From an uncultured Opitutia bacterium (lineage in GTDB: Bacteria > Verrucomicrobiota > Verrucomicrobiia > Opitutales > Opitutaceae): a stretch of 59,191 nucleotides of DNA. A program made the translations under genes and the position numbers. The notes below the pieces were generated by a model. It was not told the origin of the DNA and searched no databases. It was given only the letters and a program-made list of their open reading frames with translations. Below, piece after piece: positions 24,961-33,525 of this stretch; position 1 is the stretch's first letter; each line of letters starts with the position of its first letter. The DNA lies in assembly GCA_903872505.1 (NCBI GenBank), contig CAIQKV010000046.1, positions 1-59,191 of the forward strand. Direction: 5' to 3'.

Positions 24961-26181
24961 TCACGCCGCCGGGGTCGCCGGTTCGGCCTGGCCGATCTGC
25001 ACCAGCAGTTTCTCGAACCAGGGCGTGTGGATGTCGAAGTGCTTCCCGCCCTTGATGCGCGTAAACTCGATGGCCCGCAGCTCGCCGCCGCGCTCCTCGT
25101 CCTCGCCCACCACGCCGCTCTCGCCGCGCAGCGCGCAGGTGACCGCGTGCCGCACACAGCGGTCGATCAGCCCGAGGTCCGCGCTGTTCGCCGCCGCCGC
25201 GCGGGCGAAATAGCCGCTCTTCTGGACCAGCACCTTGTCGGCGCCGAGCAGCTTGGCGAAGCGCTCGCCGAACCACTTGCCCGGGTTGATCAGGTCGAGC
25301 TTCACGTGGCCGAACGGGTCCCGCGGCGGCTCCTCGCCGTGCGCGATCATCTCCGCCACGATCTGCTCCACCCCCGCGCCCTCGCTGAGGAAAATGTTGG
25401 CGTTGCCCTCCTGGTCCATCACCGCCCGCACGCGCGCCGCCTCGGCGGTGATGTCGAGCGGCAGCTCGGGCAGGTAGACCCCGTGCACCGACAGGCGGTT
25501 GCGCCGGAGGCCGAGGCTCGGGACGTAGGGCTGGGACTCGAGCAGCTTCAGGTATTCGTAGGTCGTGGCCGCGGCGAGCCAGCCGCAATGGCGGCCCATG
25601 ATCTCGTGGATGATCAGCATGCGGGTGCTCGAGCTGTGCTCGGCCACCACGCGCTGGAAAAACATCGCCCCCTCGCGGGCGGCGGTCAGCGCGCCGAGGC
25701 TCTGGCGGACGGGAATGATGTCGTTGTCGATCGTCTTCGGCAGGCCGATGACGGTCAGCTGGCGGCCCTCCTTCGCGAGGTAGGCCGCCAGGTCGGCCGC
25801 GGTCAAATTGGTGTCGTCACCCCCGATGGTGTGCAGCACGTCGACCTCGTCGCGCTTGAGCTGCTCGGCCGCGACGGCCAGCGGGATCTGCCCTTCCTTC
25901 ACGAGGCCGCGCTTCACGCAGTCCGCGATGTTGGTGAGCTTCACGCGGCTGTTGCCGATCGGGCTGCCGCCGTAGTGCCGGAGAATGCGGGCGGAGTCGC
26001 GGAGATCGTCCGCCACCGGAATCTTGTCGCCCAGGAGCAGCCCCTTGTAGCCGTTGCGGTAGCAGATGAGCTCGATCTCGGGCGCGATGGCCGTGTAACG
26101 CTCGATCAGGCCGCCGGTGGCGGCACTGAGGCACGGAGCGAGTCCGCCGGCGGTAAGAATGGCAACTTTGCGGGGAGGCAT
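24961..26181 (-). CDS. pfp: Phosphofructokinase with PPi-type active-site residues
   Basis: Glycolytic enzyme of 406 residues that phosphorylates fructose 6-phosphate. The active site has GGDDT (120-124) and LPKTIDND (147-154). The Asp of GGDD and the Lys of PKTIDND are the residues that mark pyrophosphate users, whereas ATP enzymes have GGDG and PGTIDND. IMGRHCGWLAAA binds fructose phosphate. A PPi-dependent, reversible reaction is therefore predicted. The start at 26181 (MPPRKVAIL) is the first ATG; a GTG two codons upstream is possible. It is divergent from the methyltransferase gene with 133 bases between. Confidence 0.88.
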   Translation of the reverse strand: MPPRKVAILTAGGLAPCLSAATGGLIERYTAIAPEIELICYRNGYKGLLLGDKIPVADDLRDSARILRHYGGSPIGNSRVKLTNIADCVKRGLVKEGQIPLAVAAEQLKRDEVDVLHTIGGDDTNLTAADLAAYLAKEGRQLTVIGLPKTIDNDIIPVRQSLGALTAAREGAMFFQRVVAEHSSSTRMLIIHEIMGRHCGWLAAATTYEYLKLLESQPYVPSLGLRRNRLSVHGVYLPELPLDITAEAARVRAVMDQEGNANIFLSEGAGVEQIVAEMIAHGEEPPRDPFGHVKLDLINPGKWFGERFAKLLGADKVLVQKSGYFARAAAANSADLGLIDRCVRHAVTCALRGESGVVGEDEERGGELRAIEFTRIKGGKHFDIHTPWFEKLLVQIGQAEPATPAA

Positions 26182-26314
26182 GAGCACATATCAACAAGCA
26201 GGTCTTGGGCCCCGCGTCCAGCGATTCGCGGCGGATGACAGGGACCGGCGGGCCCCCGCTTCCAAATTGACCGGGCGCGGATTGCCTGACGGGCTGGAGC
26301 TTACCCCACCCCGC

Positions 26315-27073
26315 ATGAGCACGACGGAATCCTACGAATATACCGCGCGCTACTACGACGCCGCCTATGGCGAGTTGTCCGCCCAGCGCGCGGATCGGGC
26401 GTTTTACGAGAACCTGGCGGTCGAATGCGGCGGACCGGTGCTGGAACTGGGCTGCGGCACGGGCCGCGCGCTGCTCCCGATTGCGGCGCGGGGCATTGCG
26501 TGCACCGGGGTGGATCTGTCGCCCGCCATGCTGGCGCAGTTCCGCCGCAAGCCGGGCGCGGCCGCCGTCACCCTCGCCTGCGGCCGCATGGAATCGTTCG
26601 ACCTGGGCGCGGCGCGCTTCCGGCTGATTTTTTCCGCATTCCGCGCGTTCCAGCACCTCGACACGGTGGAGCAGCAGCTCGCCTGCCTGGCGCGCGTGCG
26701 GGCGCACCTCGCGCCCGGCGGACGGTTCGCCTTCGACGTGTTCAACCCCCGACTCGAGCGCATGGCCCTGGACAGCGAGCCCGAGACGCTCGACCTGAGC
26801 TTCACCCACGAGGGCCGGTCGGTGAAACGCTACGTGTCCGCCACGCGCGACCGCGTCAACCAGCTGATCCGGATCACCATGCGGTACGTCGAGGAGACGG
26901 GCCCCGGCCCGGCCCGGGAGTCGATCGTCCACCTCAGCATGCGCTGGTTCTGGCGCTTCGAGCTGGAGCACCTGCTGCATCGCGCCGGCTTCACCGAGGT
27001 CACGATCCACGGCGACTTCGACCGCAGCCCCGTCGGACGGACGTCGCCGGCCTTTGTCGTGCTCGCCCGCTGA
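26315..27073 (+). CDS. Class I SAM-dependent methyltransferase
   Basis: Cytoplasmic methyltransferase of 252 residues. Motif I VLELGCGTGRALLP (about 43-56) and GVDLSPAMLAQ bind S-adenosylmethionine, and LIFSAFRAFQHLDTVEQQ is the post-I to IV region. FAFDVFNPRLERM and SMRWFWRFELEHLLHRAGF are typical of small-molecule methyltransferases of this group. The substrate cannot be named. The start at 26315 (MSTTESYEYTARYYDAAYG) is the usual family beginning. The downstream HEAT-like gene follows by 7 bases and is probably co-transcribed. Confidence 0.87.
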   Translation: MSTTESYEYTARYYDAAYGELSAQRADRAFYENLAVECGGPVLELGCGTGRALLPIAARGIACTGVDLSPAMLAQFRRKPGAAAVTLACGRMESFDLGAARFRLIFSAFRAFQHLDTVEQQLACLARVRAHLAPGGRFAFDVFNPRLERMALDSEPETLDLSFTHEGRSVKRYVSATRDRVNQLIRITMRYVEETGPGPARESIVHLSMRWFWRFELEHLLHRAGFTEVTIHGDFDRSPVGRTSPAFVVLAR

Positions 27074-27080
27074 GCTTGTC

Positions 27081-28028
27081 ATGATAACACCATCACCCAC
27101 GGAAGTTCGCCGAATCCGCCGGAGTCTCGGTCTCGGGCTGGCCTTGCTGACCGCCGTGGGCTTGTCCGGCGCCGTCGCCGATTCTCCCACTCCCACTCCC
27201 GCCGAACTCGGAGCGCATGCCCGCAGCGTGTTGCACCAAATCATGGCGAGCGAGCAGAGCTGGGTCCGGATTCACGCCGCGGAGGCGTTGATCGCCGCCG
27301 GGGAGGCGGATGCCATCCGCGCCTATTTCCTCCGCGAACTTCCCCGCACGGAGTCGGCGGTATTCCGGATCGGGGTCTATCGCGTGCTGGCCACCGTCTC
27401 GCACTCGCCGGAAGAACGCAGCGCTTGGATTGCCAAGGTCGAGCGGGTCTACCTCGACCCGGCGGCGCCCGACCAAAACCAGGCGATCGAAACGCTCTGC
27501 AAACTCGGCCACCGTGTCCGCGGCCCGACGCTGGAGCTCGTGCGTCACCGCATGGCGGGACCGCCTTCCGTGCCGATGGCCCTGGCCCTTTGGTCCGCCA
27601 CGCTGGCCGGGGAGCCGCACGCGCTCGAGGGACTGGCGCAGCTGCTGGCTGCCCAGGATCCCGACCTGCGCAGCGACGCCGCCTACGCCCTCCGCTGGCT
27701 CCACCTTTCCGATCCCGCCATGCGCCAAGCCCTCGTCCGCGCCGCGGCCGTGGAGCCGGCCGGCACCCGCGCCTATCCCTTTATCCTCGGCGCCGCGCTG
27801 ACCGTCGACGCCGACCCGGCGCAAGCGAAGGACTGGGTGACAAAGCTCGACCAGGTGCTGGCGACGGGTGCGACCGACGCGCGCTTCGAGGCCAGCTGGA
27901 CACTAAAATATCGCTATCAAGCCACCGACCTGCCCCGTTTGGCGCCTCTCCTGGATCTCCCGGCAACTGAGAATGACACCCGCATCGGGGCGGCTGCGAT
28001 CATCCTGACAACCCTGGCCCGCCGGTAA
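27081..28028 (+). CDS. Exported HEAT-like repeat protein
   Basis: Protein of 315 residues, probably exported: an N-terminal Arg-rich stretch and hydrophobic segment (RSLGLGLALLTAVGLSGAVA) form a signal peptide or anchor. The rest is a chain of helical pairs such as WVRIHAAEALIAAGEADAIRAYF and LRSDAAYALRWLHLSDPAMRQALVRA, as in HEAT or PBS-lyase repeats, which act as interaction scaffolds. The partner is unknown. It follows the methyltransferase gene by 7 bases and precedes the oxidoreductase operon by 20. Confidence 0.75.
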   Translation: MITPSPTEVRRIRRSLGLGLALLTAVGLSGAVADSPTPTPAELGAHARSVLHQIMASEQSWVRIHAAEALIAAGEADAIRAYFLRELPRTESAVFRIGVYRVLATVSHSPEERSAWIAKVERVYLDPAAPDQNQAIETLCKLGHRVRGPTLELVRHRMAGPPSVPMALALWSATLAGEPHALEGLAQLLAAQDPDLRSDAAYALRWLHLSDPAMRQALVRAAAVEPAGTRAYPFILGAALTVDADPAQAKDWVTKLDQVLATGATDARFEASWTLKYRYQATDLPRLAPLLDLPATENDTRIGAAAIILTTLARR

Positions 28029-28048
28029 GACGCACCCTCACCCACCCC

Positions 28049-29053
28049 ATGTCCAAATACTCCGTCTTGGTGATCGGCTGCGGGAGCATCGGGGAACGCC
28101 ATCTGCGCTGCTTCCTGCAGACCGGCCGGGTCCGGGCCACCGCCTGCGACGCCAACCCCGCCCTGCTGCAGAAAATGGCGGACACGTACCAGGTGCCGGT
28201 CGCGGCGGACTGGAAAACCGCCCTCGCCGCGAAATTCGACGCGGTCGTCATCTGCACCCCGGCGCACCTGCACGTGCCGATGGCAATCGAAACGCTTGCC
28301 GCCGGCAGCCACGTGCTGGTGGAGAAACCGCTCTCGCAATCACTCGACGGCGTCGGCGAGCTTTTCCGGGCCCGCGACCGCGCCGGCCGGCAGGTCGCCG
28401 TGGCGTACGTGCTCCACGTTTACGCGGTGCTCGCCGCGGCCCGGGAATTCCTGCGGCGCGGCGAATTCGGTCCCGTGCGCTCGGCCACGGTCGTCTCCGG
28501 CCAGTCGTTTCCTTCCTTCCGACCGGCCTTTGCGCAGACCTATTACCGCGACCGCCGCACCGGCGGCGGCGCGATCCAGGATGCGCTCACCCACTCCGTC
28601 AACTGGATGGAAAGCGTGCTCGGCCCCGCCGACAGCGTGCTCTGTGACTGTGCCCACCTGGCGCTGCCCCACGTCGAGGTCGAGGACACCGTCCATGTCT
28701 CCGCCCGGCACGGCGCCGCCCTGGTCTCCTACGCGCTGAACCAGTTCCAGGCGCCCAACGAAACCACCCTGCAGTTCAACGCCGAGCACGGCAGCGTGAA
28801 GATTGAACTGCACCGGCAGCGCTGGGGCACCTTCGCCACGGGCGCCAGCGACTGGACCTGGCACCCGGTCCCCGCGGGTGAGCGCGACACGCCCTTTATC
28901 GCCCAGGCCAACGCCTTTCTCGACCAACTCGAGGGCCAGCCCTCCCGGCTCTGCTCGCTCGAGGCGGCGGCGCAGACGCTGCGCTTCAATCTCGCGGCGC
29001 TCGCCTCGGCCGAGTCCGGCGCGCGCGTGGCGTGCGCCTCCCTTCATGCCTGA
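28049..29053 (+). CDS. Gfo/Idh/MocA family oxidoreductase
   Basis: NAD(P)-dependent dehydrogenase of 334 residues. The Rossmann start VLVIGCGSIGERHLR and the family motif LVEKPLSQS (about residues 89-97) are clear; the C-terminal alpha/beta domain with GGGAIQDALTHSVNWM would hold the substrate. Members oxidise sugars, inositols, sugar acids or related alcohols. It is the first of at least four genes linked by overlaps (8, 4 and 8 bases), so the operon products likely act on one substrate with a second Gfo/Idh/MocA enzyme, an aldolase and two SDRs. Confidence 0.9.
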   Translation: MSKYSVLVIGCGSIGERHLRCFLQTGRVRATACDANPALLQKMADTYQVPVAADWKTALAAKFDAVVICTPAHLHVPMAIETLAAGSHVLVEKPLSQSLDGVGELFRARDRAGRQVAVAYVLHVYAVLAAAREFLRRGEFGPVRSATVVSGQSFPSFRPAFAQTYYRDRRTGGGAIQDALTHSVNWMESVLGPADSVLCDCAHLALPHVEVEDTVHVSARHGAALVSYALNQFQAPNETTLQFNAEHGSVKIELHRQRWGTFATGASDWTWHPVPAGERDTPFIAQANAFLDQLEGQPSRLCSLEAAAQTLRFNLAALASAESGARVACASLHA

Positions 29054-30011
29054 CCCATCATCCGCGCCGCTCCGGCTCGCCATGCTGGGCATGATCCCGG
29101 GCAACGGCCATCCGTACTCGTGGTCCGCCATCATCAACGGCTACGACCGCGAGGCCATGGCGCGCTGCCCCTACGCCGGCATTCCGCAGTATCTCGGGGC
29201 CCAGCCGCACGCGAGCGTACGCATTCCGGGCGTGCAGGTCACCCACGTGTGGACCGATAATCCCGCCGAGGCCTCCTCCGTCGCGAAGGCCTCGTTGATT
29301 CCAAACATCGTCGCCCGGCCCGAGGATGTGATCGGCCACGTCGATGCCGTCCTGATTTCCACCGACGACGGAACCGACCACGTCCGCCGCGCCCGCCCGT
29401 TCGTGGAGGCCGGCCTGCCCGTGTTCGTGGACAAGCCGCTCGCGTCGAACCTGGAGGAACTGCGCACGTTCATTGCCTGGGAAAAGGCCGGCGCGCGGAT
29501 ACTTTCGTCGAGCGGCATGCGGTACGCGCCCGAGCTCACTGCGCTGATCGCCAACCTGCCGGCGCTCGGCGAGCTCCGCTGGCTCTCCCTCGTCACGATC
29601 AAGACCTGGGACCGCTACGGCATCCATTCCCTCGAGCCGGTCTTTCGCCTCCTCGGGCCCGGATTCCTCTCGATCCGGCTCGAGACCCAGCCCGGCGTGG
29701 AAGTTGCCCACCTCGTCCACCGCAGCGGCGTGCAGGTGACGCTGCCGGTCGTGTACGACGGCGGCACCATCTTCGGCACGGGCCAGGTCTGCGGCACCAA
29801 GGCCGCGGTGCCGGTGCGGCTCGCCGACACGTACCACGCCTTTCGCGGCCAGCTGGTCAGTTTCATCGACTTCGTCCGCAGCGGCCGGGCCCCCTATCCT
29901 TTCGTTGATACCGTCGAGATGATGTGTGTGATCATCGCCGGCAGCCGCAGCCGCGCCGAGAAATCCCGACGCGTCGAGATCGCCGAGATCCAGGCCCAAC
30001 TCCCTTCATGA
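29046..30011 (+). CDS. Gfo/Idh/MocA family oxidoreductase, divergent member
   Basis: Predicted dehydrogenase of 321 residues that overlaps the preceding oxidoreductase gene by 8 bases. VDAVLISTDDGTDHV and VFVDKPLASNLEE mark the Gfo/Idh/MocA fold, but the N-terminal nucleotide loop is unusual (LAMLGMIPGNGHPYSW instead of GxGxxG), so cofactor binding may differ. Related proteins occur beside sugar-acid catabolic genes in Verrucomicrobiota and Planctomycetota. Start ATG at 29046 is the only one that keeps the N-terminal strand intact without a long extension. Confidence 0.85.
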   Translation: MPDPSSAPLRLAMLGMIPGNGHPYSWSAIINGYDREAMARCPYAGIPQYLGAQPHASVRIPGVQVTHVWTDNPAEASSVAKASLIPNIVARPEDVIGHVDAVLISTDDGTDHVRRARPFVEAGLPVFVDKPLASNLEELRTFIAWEKAGARILSSSGMRYAPELTALIANLPALGELRWLSLVTIKTWDRYGIHSLEPVFRLLGPGFLSIRLETQPGVEVAHLVHRSGVQVTLPVVYDGGTIFGTGQVCGTKAAVPVRLADTYHAFRGQLVSFIDFVRSGRAPYPFVDTVEMMCVIIAGSRSRAEKSRRVEIAEIQAQLPS

Positions 30012-30829
30012 AAACCCGCCCCAGCCGCATCCTCCGCCTCCTGCGCGAGGGCCAGTTTCCCTCCGTCTTCAAGTCCAACCTCGCCGACCCGCGCGTGGTC
30101 GAGGCCGCCGGCCTGTGCGGCGTGGACGCCGTCTGGCTTTGCAACGAGCACGTGCCGACCGACTGGTCCGGCCTCGAAAACCAGATCCGCGCCGCCCGCA
30201 TTCACGACGTCGACAGCATCGTCCGCGTCAGCAAGGGCAGCTATAGCGACTATGTCCGCCCCCTCGAGGCCGGCGCCACCGGCATCATGGTGCCGCACGT
30301 GGCCAGCGCCGCCGAGGCCCGCCAGATCGTCGAGTGGTGCCGCTTTCATCCCCTCGGCAAGCGCGCCCTCGATGGCGGCAACATTGACGGCCAGTTCTGC
30401 CTGCTGCCGCAGGCCGAGTACCTGCAGCACGCCAACACCGAGGTCATTTTGCTCTTCCAGATCGAGTCGCCCGAGGGGCTGGAGCAGGTCGAGGCCATCG
30501 CCGCGGTGCCGGGGTTCAACGGCCTGCTGTTTGGCCCCGGCGATTTCAGTCACCGCATTGGCAAGGCCGGCCAGCTCGACGCCCCCGAGGTCGCCGCCGC
30601 CCGCAAACGTGTCACCGCCGCCGCCCGGAAGCACGGCAAGTTCGCCATGGCCGCGGGCCTGTACGCGCCGTTTGGCGACCTCGTGGCCGAGGGGCACAAC
30701 GTGTTCGGCATCGGCGCCGACGTGATCGGCATCACGAGTTACACGAAGCAGCGGCTCGAGCTCCTCCAAGGTAATATTCTGTCGCTGCCCGCCGCGCTCA
30801 AGCCCGCCGCGCGCTCCCCCTATGCCTGA
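30008..30829 (+). CDS. HpcH/HpaI aldolase family protein (2-keto-3-deoxy acid aldolase type)
   Basis: Class II aldolase of 273 residues that would split a 2-keto-3-deoxy sugar acid to pyruvate and an aldehyde. The metal site is seen as LLFQIESPEGLEQ (Glu) and LFGPGDFSH (Asp); FPSVFKSNLADPRVVEAAGLCGVDAVWL is the usual family start, cut here to the recognisable elements SNLADP and GVDAVWL. GATGIMVPHVASAAEA fits the substrate loop. It overlaps its neighbours by 4 bases (ATGA) and 8 bases. An L-rhamnonate-type (RhmA-like) substrate is possible, given the lactonase and GH78 genes near 48-51 kb, but unproven. Confidence 0.87.
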   Translation: MKTRPSRILRLLREGQFPSVFKSNLADPRVVEAAGLCGVDAVWLCNEHVPTDWSGLENQIRAARIHDVDSIVRVSKGSYSDYVRPLEAGATGIMVPHVASAAEARQIVEWCRFHPLGKRALDGGNIDGQFCLLPQAEYLQHANTEVILLFQIESPEGLEQVEAIAAVPGFNGLLFGPGDFSHRIGKAGQLDAPEVAAARKRVTAAARKHGKFAMAAGLYAPFGDLVAEGHNVFGIGADVIGITSYTKQRLELLQGNILSLPAALKPAARSPYA

Positions 30830-31607
30830 GTCCTCCGCCTTCTCCCTCCGCGGCAAGGTCGTCGTCCAGTTCGGCGGCACCGGGCTGCTCGGCCGCGCCC
30901 TCGTTTCCGCCCTCGGCGCCGCCAATGCGACGCTGGTCGTCGCCTCCCGCAACCGCAGCTCGCTGGCCGCACTCGCCGCGGCCGAGAAAAAAGCCAGGCG
31001 CAAGGTCGAGGTCGACGAGGTCGACATCGGCTCCGAGGCGTCGCTGCACGCCCTGCGCGACCGCGTGCTCGCCCGGCACGGCCGCGTGGACGGCATCGTG
31101 TTCAACGCCGTCAGCCGTCCGATGGGCAAGTTCAGTGACGATCTCGCCGCGTGGCGCGCGTCGATGGAGACCAACGCCACCGGATTCTTCGCCACCGTGC
31201 GCGCCTTCGGCGACGCCATGGCCGCCCAGGGATCGGGCAGCATCGTCAACATCGCCTCGATGCAGGGCATGGTCGGCATGAATCCCTGGCTCTACGAGGG
31301 CACGGCCATGACCGCCGCGCCGGACTATTTTTTTCACAAGGGCGGCATGATCAACCTCACGCGCTACCTCGCGTCCCACTACGGCAGCAAAGGCGTGCGC
31401 GTGAACGTCGTTTCGCCCGGCGGCATCTTCAACCCGGAGAAACCGCAGGCGCCGGCGTTCCGCGAGCGCTACGGCAAGATGACCATGCTCGGCCGCATGG
31501 CCGAGGCACACGAGGTCGGCGGCGCCGTCGTGTTCCTGCTCAGCGACGCCTCCGCCTACATCACGGGGATCAACCTGCCCGTGGACGGCGGTTACACCGC
31601 CAAGTGA
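30822..31607 (+). CDS. SDR family oxidoreductase
   Basis: Short-chain dehydrogenase of 261 residues. The nucleotide loop is slightly unusual (FGGTGLLGRAL instead of TGxxxGIG), the catalytic Tyr and Lys are in DYFFHKGGMINLTR, and NVVSPGGIF and INLPVDGGY are standard. MQGMVGMNPWLYEG forms a long loop before the Tyr, as in D-mannonate or gluconate dehydrogenase-like members. It overlaps the aldolase gene by 8 bases and is the last of the tightly coupled genes. Confidence 0.88.
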   Translation: MPESSAFSLRGKVVVQFGGTGLLGRALVSALGAANATLVVASRNRSSLAALAAAEKKARRKVEVDEVDIGSEASLHALRDRVLARHGRVDGIVFNAVSRPMGKFSDDLAAWRASMETNATGFFATVRAFGDAMAAQGSGSIVNIASMQGMVGMNPWLYEGTAMTAAPDYFFHKGGMINLTRYLASHYGSKGVRVNVVSPGGIFNPEKPQAPAFRERYGKMTMLGRMAEAHEVGGAVVFLLSDASAYITGINLPVDGGYTAK

Positions 31608-31671
31608 CTCCTGCCCAACCCGGCGCCCGCCGGGTTTCCGTCCCGTTTCCAATCCACCCCCCGCAAAACAC

Positions 31672-32436
31672 ATGAACGGTCGAATGAAGAACCTGGTGGC
31701 CATCGTCACGGGCGGCGGCTCAGGCTTTGGGGAGAGCATCTGCCAGGCCTTTGCCCGCGAGGGCGCCCGGCTGGTGGTGGCCGATTTCAACGCGCCGGCC
31801 GGCGAACGCGTCGCGCAGGCCCTGCGCAGCCAGGGCTACACCGCGGAGTTCTGCCCCGCCGACGTCAGCTCGTCCGCCGACATGGCGCGCCTGGCGGAGA
31901 CCGCCGTGGCCCGTTTCGGCCGGATCGACGTGATGGTGAACAACGCCGGCATCAGCCATCGCAACCAGCCGATGCTCGAGGTGACCGAGGTGGAGTTCGA
32001 CCGGCTCTACCAGGTGAACGTGAAGAGCATCTACCTCTCGGCCAAATACTGCGTGCCCGTGTTCCGCCGGCAGGGCGGCGGCTGCTTCATCAACATCGGT
32101 TCGACCGCCGCCGTCCGCCCGCGGCCGGGCCTGTCCTGGTACAACGGCTCCAAGGGCGCGGTCGTCCTCCTGACCAAGTCCCTCGCGGTCGAGCTCGCGC
32201 CGGAAAAAATCCGGGCCAACGCGATCAACCCCGCCCTCGGCGAAACCCCGCTGCTGACCACCTTCATGGGGACGGCCGACACCCCGGAAACCCGCGCGCG
32301 CTTCCTCGCCTCCATTCCCCTCGGCCGCCTCTGCCAGCCCTCGGATGTCGCGAATGCCGCCGTGTTTCTCGCCGATCCCGCCTCCGAGTTCATCACCGGC
32401 GTCTGCCTCGACGTGGATGGCGGCCGGTGCATCTGA
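31672..32436 (+). CDS. SDR family oxidoreductase (FabG/glucose dehydrogenase-like)
   Basis: Classical SDR of 254 residues: TGGGSGFGESI nucleotide loop, NNAGISH, catalytic WYNGSKGAV (Tyr-x-x-x-Lys), and CLDVDGGRC near the end. It lies 64 bases after the preceding SDR gene on the same strand and probably belongs to the same operon. An alternative ATG four codons in (31684) would also fit. The reaction would be oxidation of a sugar or hydroxy-acid carbinol with NAD(P). It converges on the next unit with 9 bases between stops. Confidence 0.9.
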   Translation: MNGRMKNLVAIVTGGGSGFGESICQAFAREGARLVVADFNAPAGERVAQALRSQGYTAEFCPADVSSSADMARLAETAVARFGRIDVMVNNAGISHRNQPMLEVTEVEFDRLYQVNVKSIYLSAKYCVPVFRRQGGGCFINIGSTAAVRPRPGLSWYNGSKGAVVLLTKSLAVELAPEKIRANAINPALGETPLLTTFMGTADTPETRARFLASIPLGRLCQPSDVANAAVFLADPASEFITGVCLDVDGGRCI

Positions 32437-32445
32437 ACCCGGGCC

Positions 32446-33006
32446 TCACTTCATCTTGGCGTCGGGATCGTTGGCCTTGGTGTACCGGTCGAGCTTCGCC
32501 GGGTCCTTCGGCCAGTCGGGACGCAGGCGCACGTCCTTGGCGCCCGCCACCAAGCCCGGCGCGGCATGCCCGCCGGTGGCGGACGCCGGGCGCATCTCCC
32601 ACCAGCAGTGGCCTTGGTGATCGTGCTCGTGGTCGATGACATAGCCGGCCTCGCGCAGCATCGGCCCGGTCCAGCCCATGCAATGGTCGCAATAGTCGCG
32701 GTAGTTCTTCAGCCCGTTGCGCAGCAAAAACCCCCGCGACGGGCAGTCGTGGAAATCGATCCGGAACACGTCCTCGCGGTGCGAGATGTTGAAGCCGAGG
32801 CTGGGCGACTCCTCGGCCAGCGTGTGGCCCCAGTATTTCAGCATGCCGGGAATGCCGCCGTGGCGGATCAAATCGCGCGCGTGCCGCTGGCTGTCGTGGT
32901 TGATGGCCTCGTTCCAGTAGTCGCGCACCAGCGCATGGCCGCCGGTGCGCTCGAACCAGCCGAAGGTCCACTCGTAATGGCCGCAGAAGTCGTAACAGCC
33001 GATCAT
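32446..33006 (-). CDS. Small Cys/His protein, ATC-hydrolase-like, second of a pair
   Basis: Protein of 186 residues of an uncertain family. A conserved core reads DCP (C88), YRDYCDHC (C106, H108, C109) and GHCWWE (C134), and its upstream neighbour has the equivalent ECP, REYCQHC and a later CC. The pattern resembles L-2-amino-thiazoline-4-carboxylate hydrolase-type proteins (PF14196) and, more remotely, V4R domains, but I cannot confirm it. The Cys/His set could bind a metal. It overlaps the neighbouring paralogue by 4 bases, so the two are probably subunits of one enzyme. No signal peptide is seen. Confidence 0.7.
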   Translation of the reverse strand: MIGCYDFCGHYEWTFGWFERTGGHALVRDYWNEAINHDSQRHARDLIRHGGIPGMLKYWGHTLAEESPSLGFNISHREDVFRIDFHDCPSRGFLLRNGLKNYRDYCDHCMGWTGPMLREAGYVIDHEHDHQGHCWWEMRPASATGGHAAPGLVAGAKDVRLRPDWPKDPAKLDRYTKANDPDAKMK

Positions 33007-33515
33007 GAGCGCGCCTCCTTGATCTGCGCCAGGTCCTGCGGCGCCAGGCCGGCGTCCGCCCGCGCGTAGGTGTGGCAGCAACTGCCGCTGCCCCCGCTGA
33101 GCCGCATGGTCAGGCCGGCCGCCCCGGCGCGGGCCGAGCCCAGAAAATAGCAGTGCTGGCAGTATTCGCGCACGATCTCGCGGCCGCCGGCCCGCAGGTG
33201 CTTGATCGCGGGACACTCGTGCACCCGCACCTCCACCCGGTCCGGTTGCTCCACGACCTCCACCACGGCACCGGGCTCGGCGGCGAAGAACGCCCGCCAG
33301 TACCGGGCGACCGCGCCGAGCCCGCCCTCCGCCCACTGCCGGTTCACCGGCGCAAAATAACCGCGGCCCAATTCCTCCAGGTAGCGCCGCCAGCCGTCCA
33401 TCCCCAGCCGCTGCAGCATGAAACGGAACGTGGCATTGATCCCGTAAAAGAAATCCGGCGACCCCTGCGGCTTGGTGTCAGTATACGGCAGGCCCGGGGT
33501 GGCGGGGGTCGACAT
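33003..33515 (-). CDS. Small Cys/His protein, ATC-hydrolase-like, first of a pair
   Basis: Protein of 170 residues, paralogous to its downstream neighbour, with ECP (C101), REYCQHC (C119, H121, C122) and GSCCHTYA (C146, C147). The N-terminal half is helical (FRFMLQRLGMDGWRRYLEELG) like that of ATC-hydrolase-type proteins. The gene is 10 bases after the DapA-type lyase gene and overlaps the second small gene by 4 bases. Both lie at the end of an operon with an aminotransferase, M81 peptidase, RidA and lyase, which suggests hydrolysis of a C-N bond in the same pathway. This is inference. Confidence 0.7.
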   Translation of the reverse strand: MSTPATPGLPYTDTKPQGSPDFFYGINATFRFMLQRLGMDGWRRYLEELGRGYFAPVNRQWAEGGLGAVARYWRAFFAAEPGAVVEVVEQPDRVEVRVHECPAIKHLRAGGREIVREYCQHCYFLGSARAGAAGLTMRLSGGSGSCCHTYARADAGLAPQDLAQIKEARS

Positions 33516-33525
33516 GGCGGAGTCC

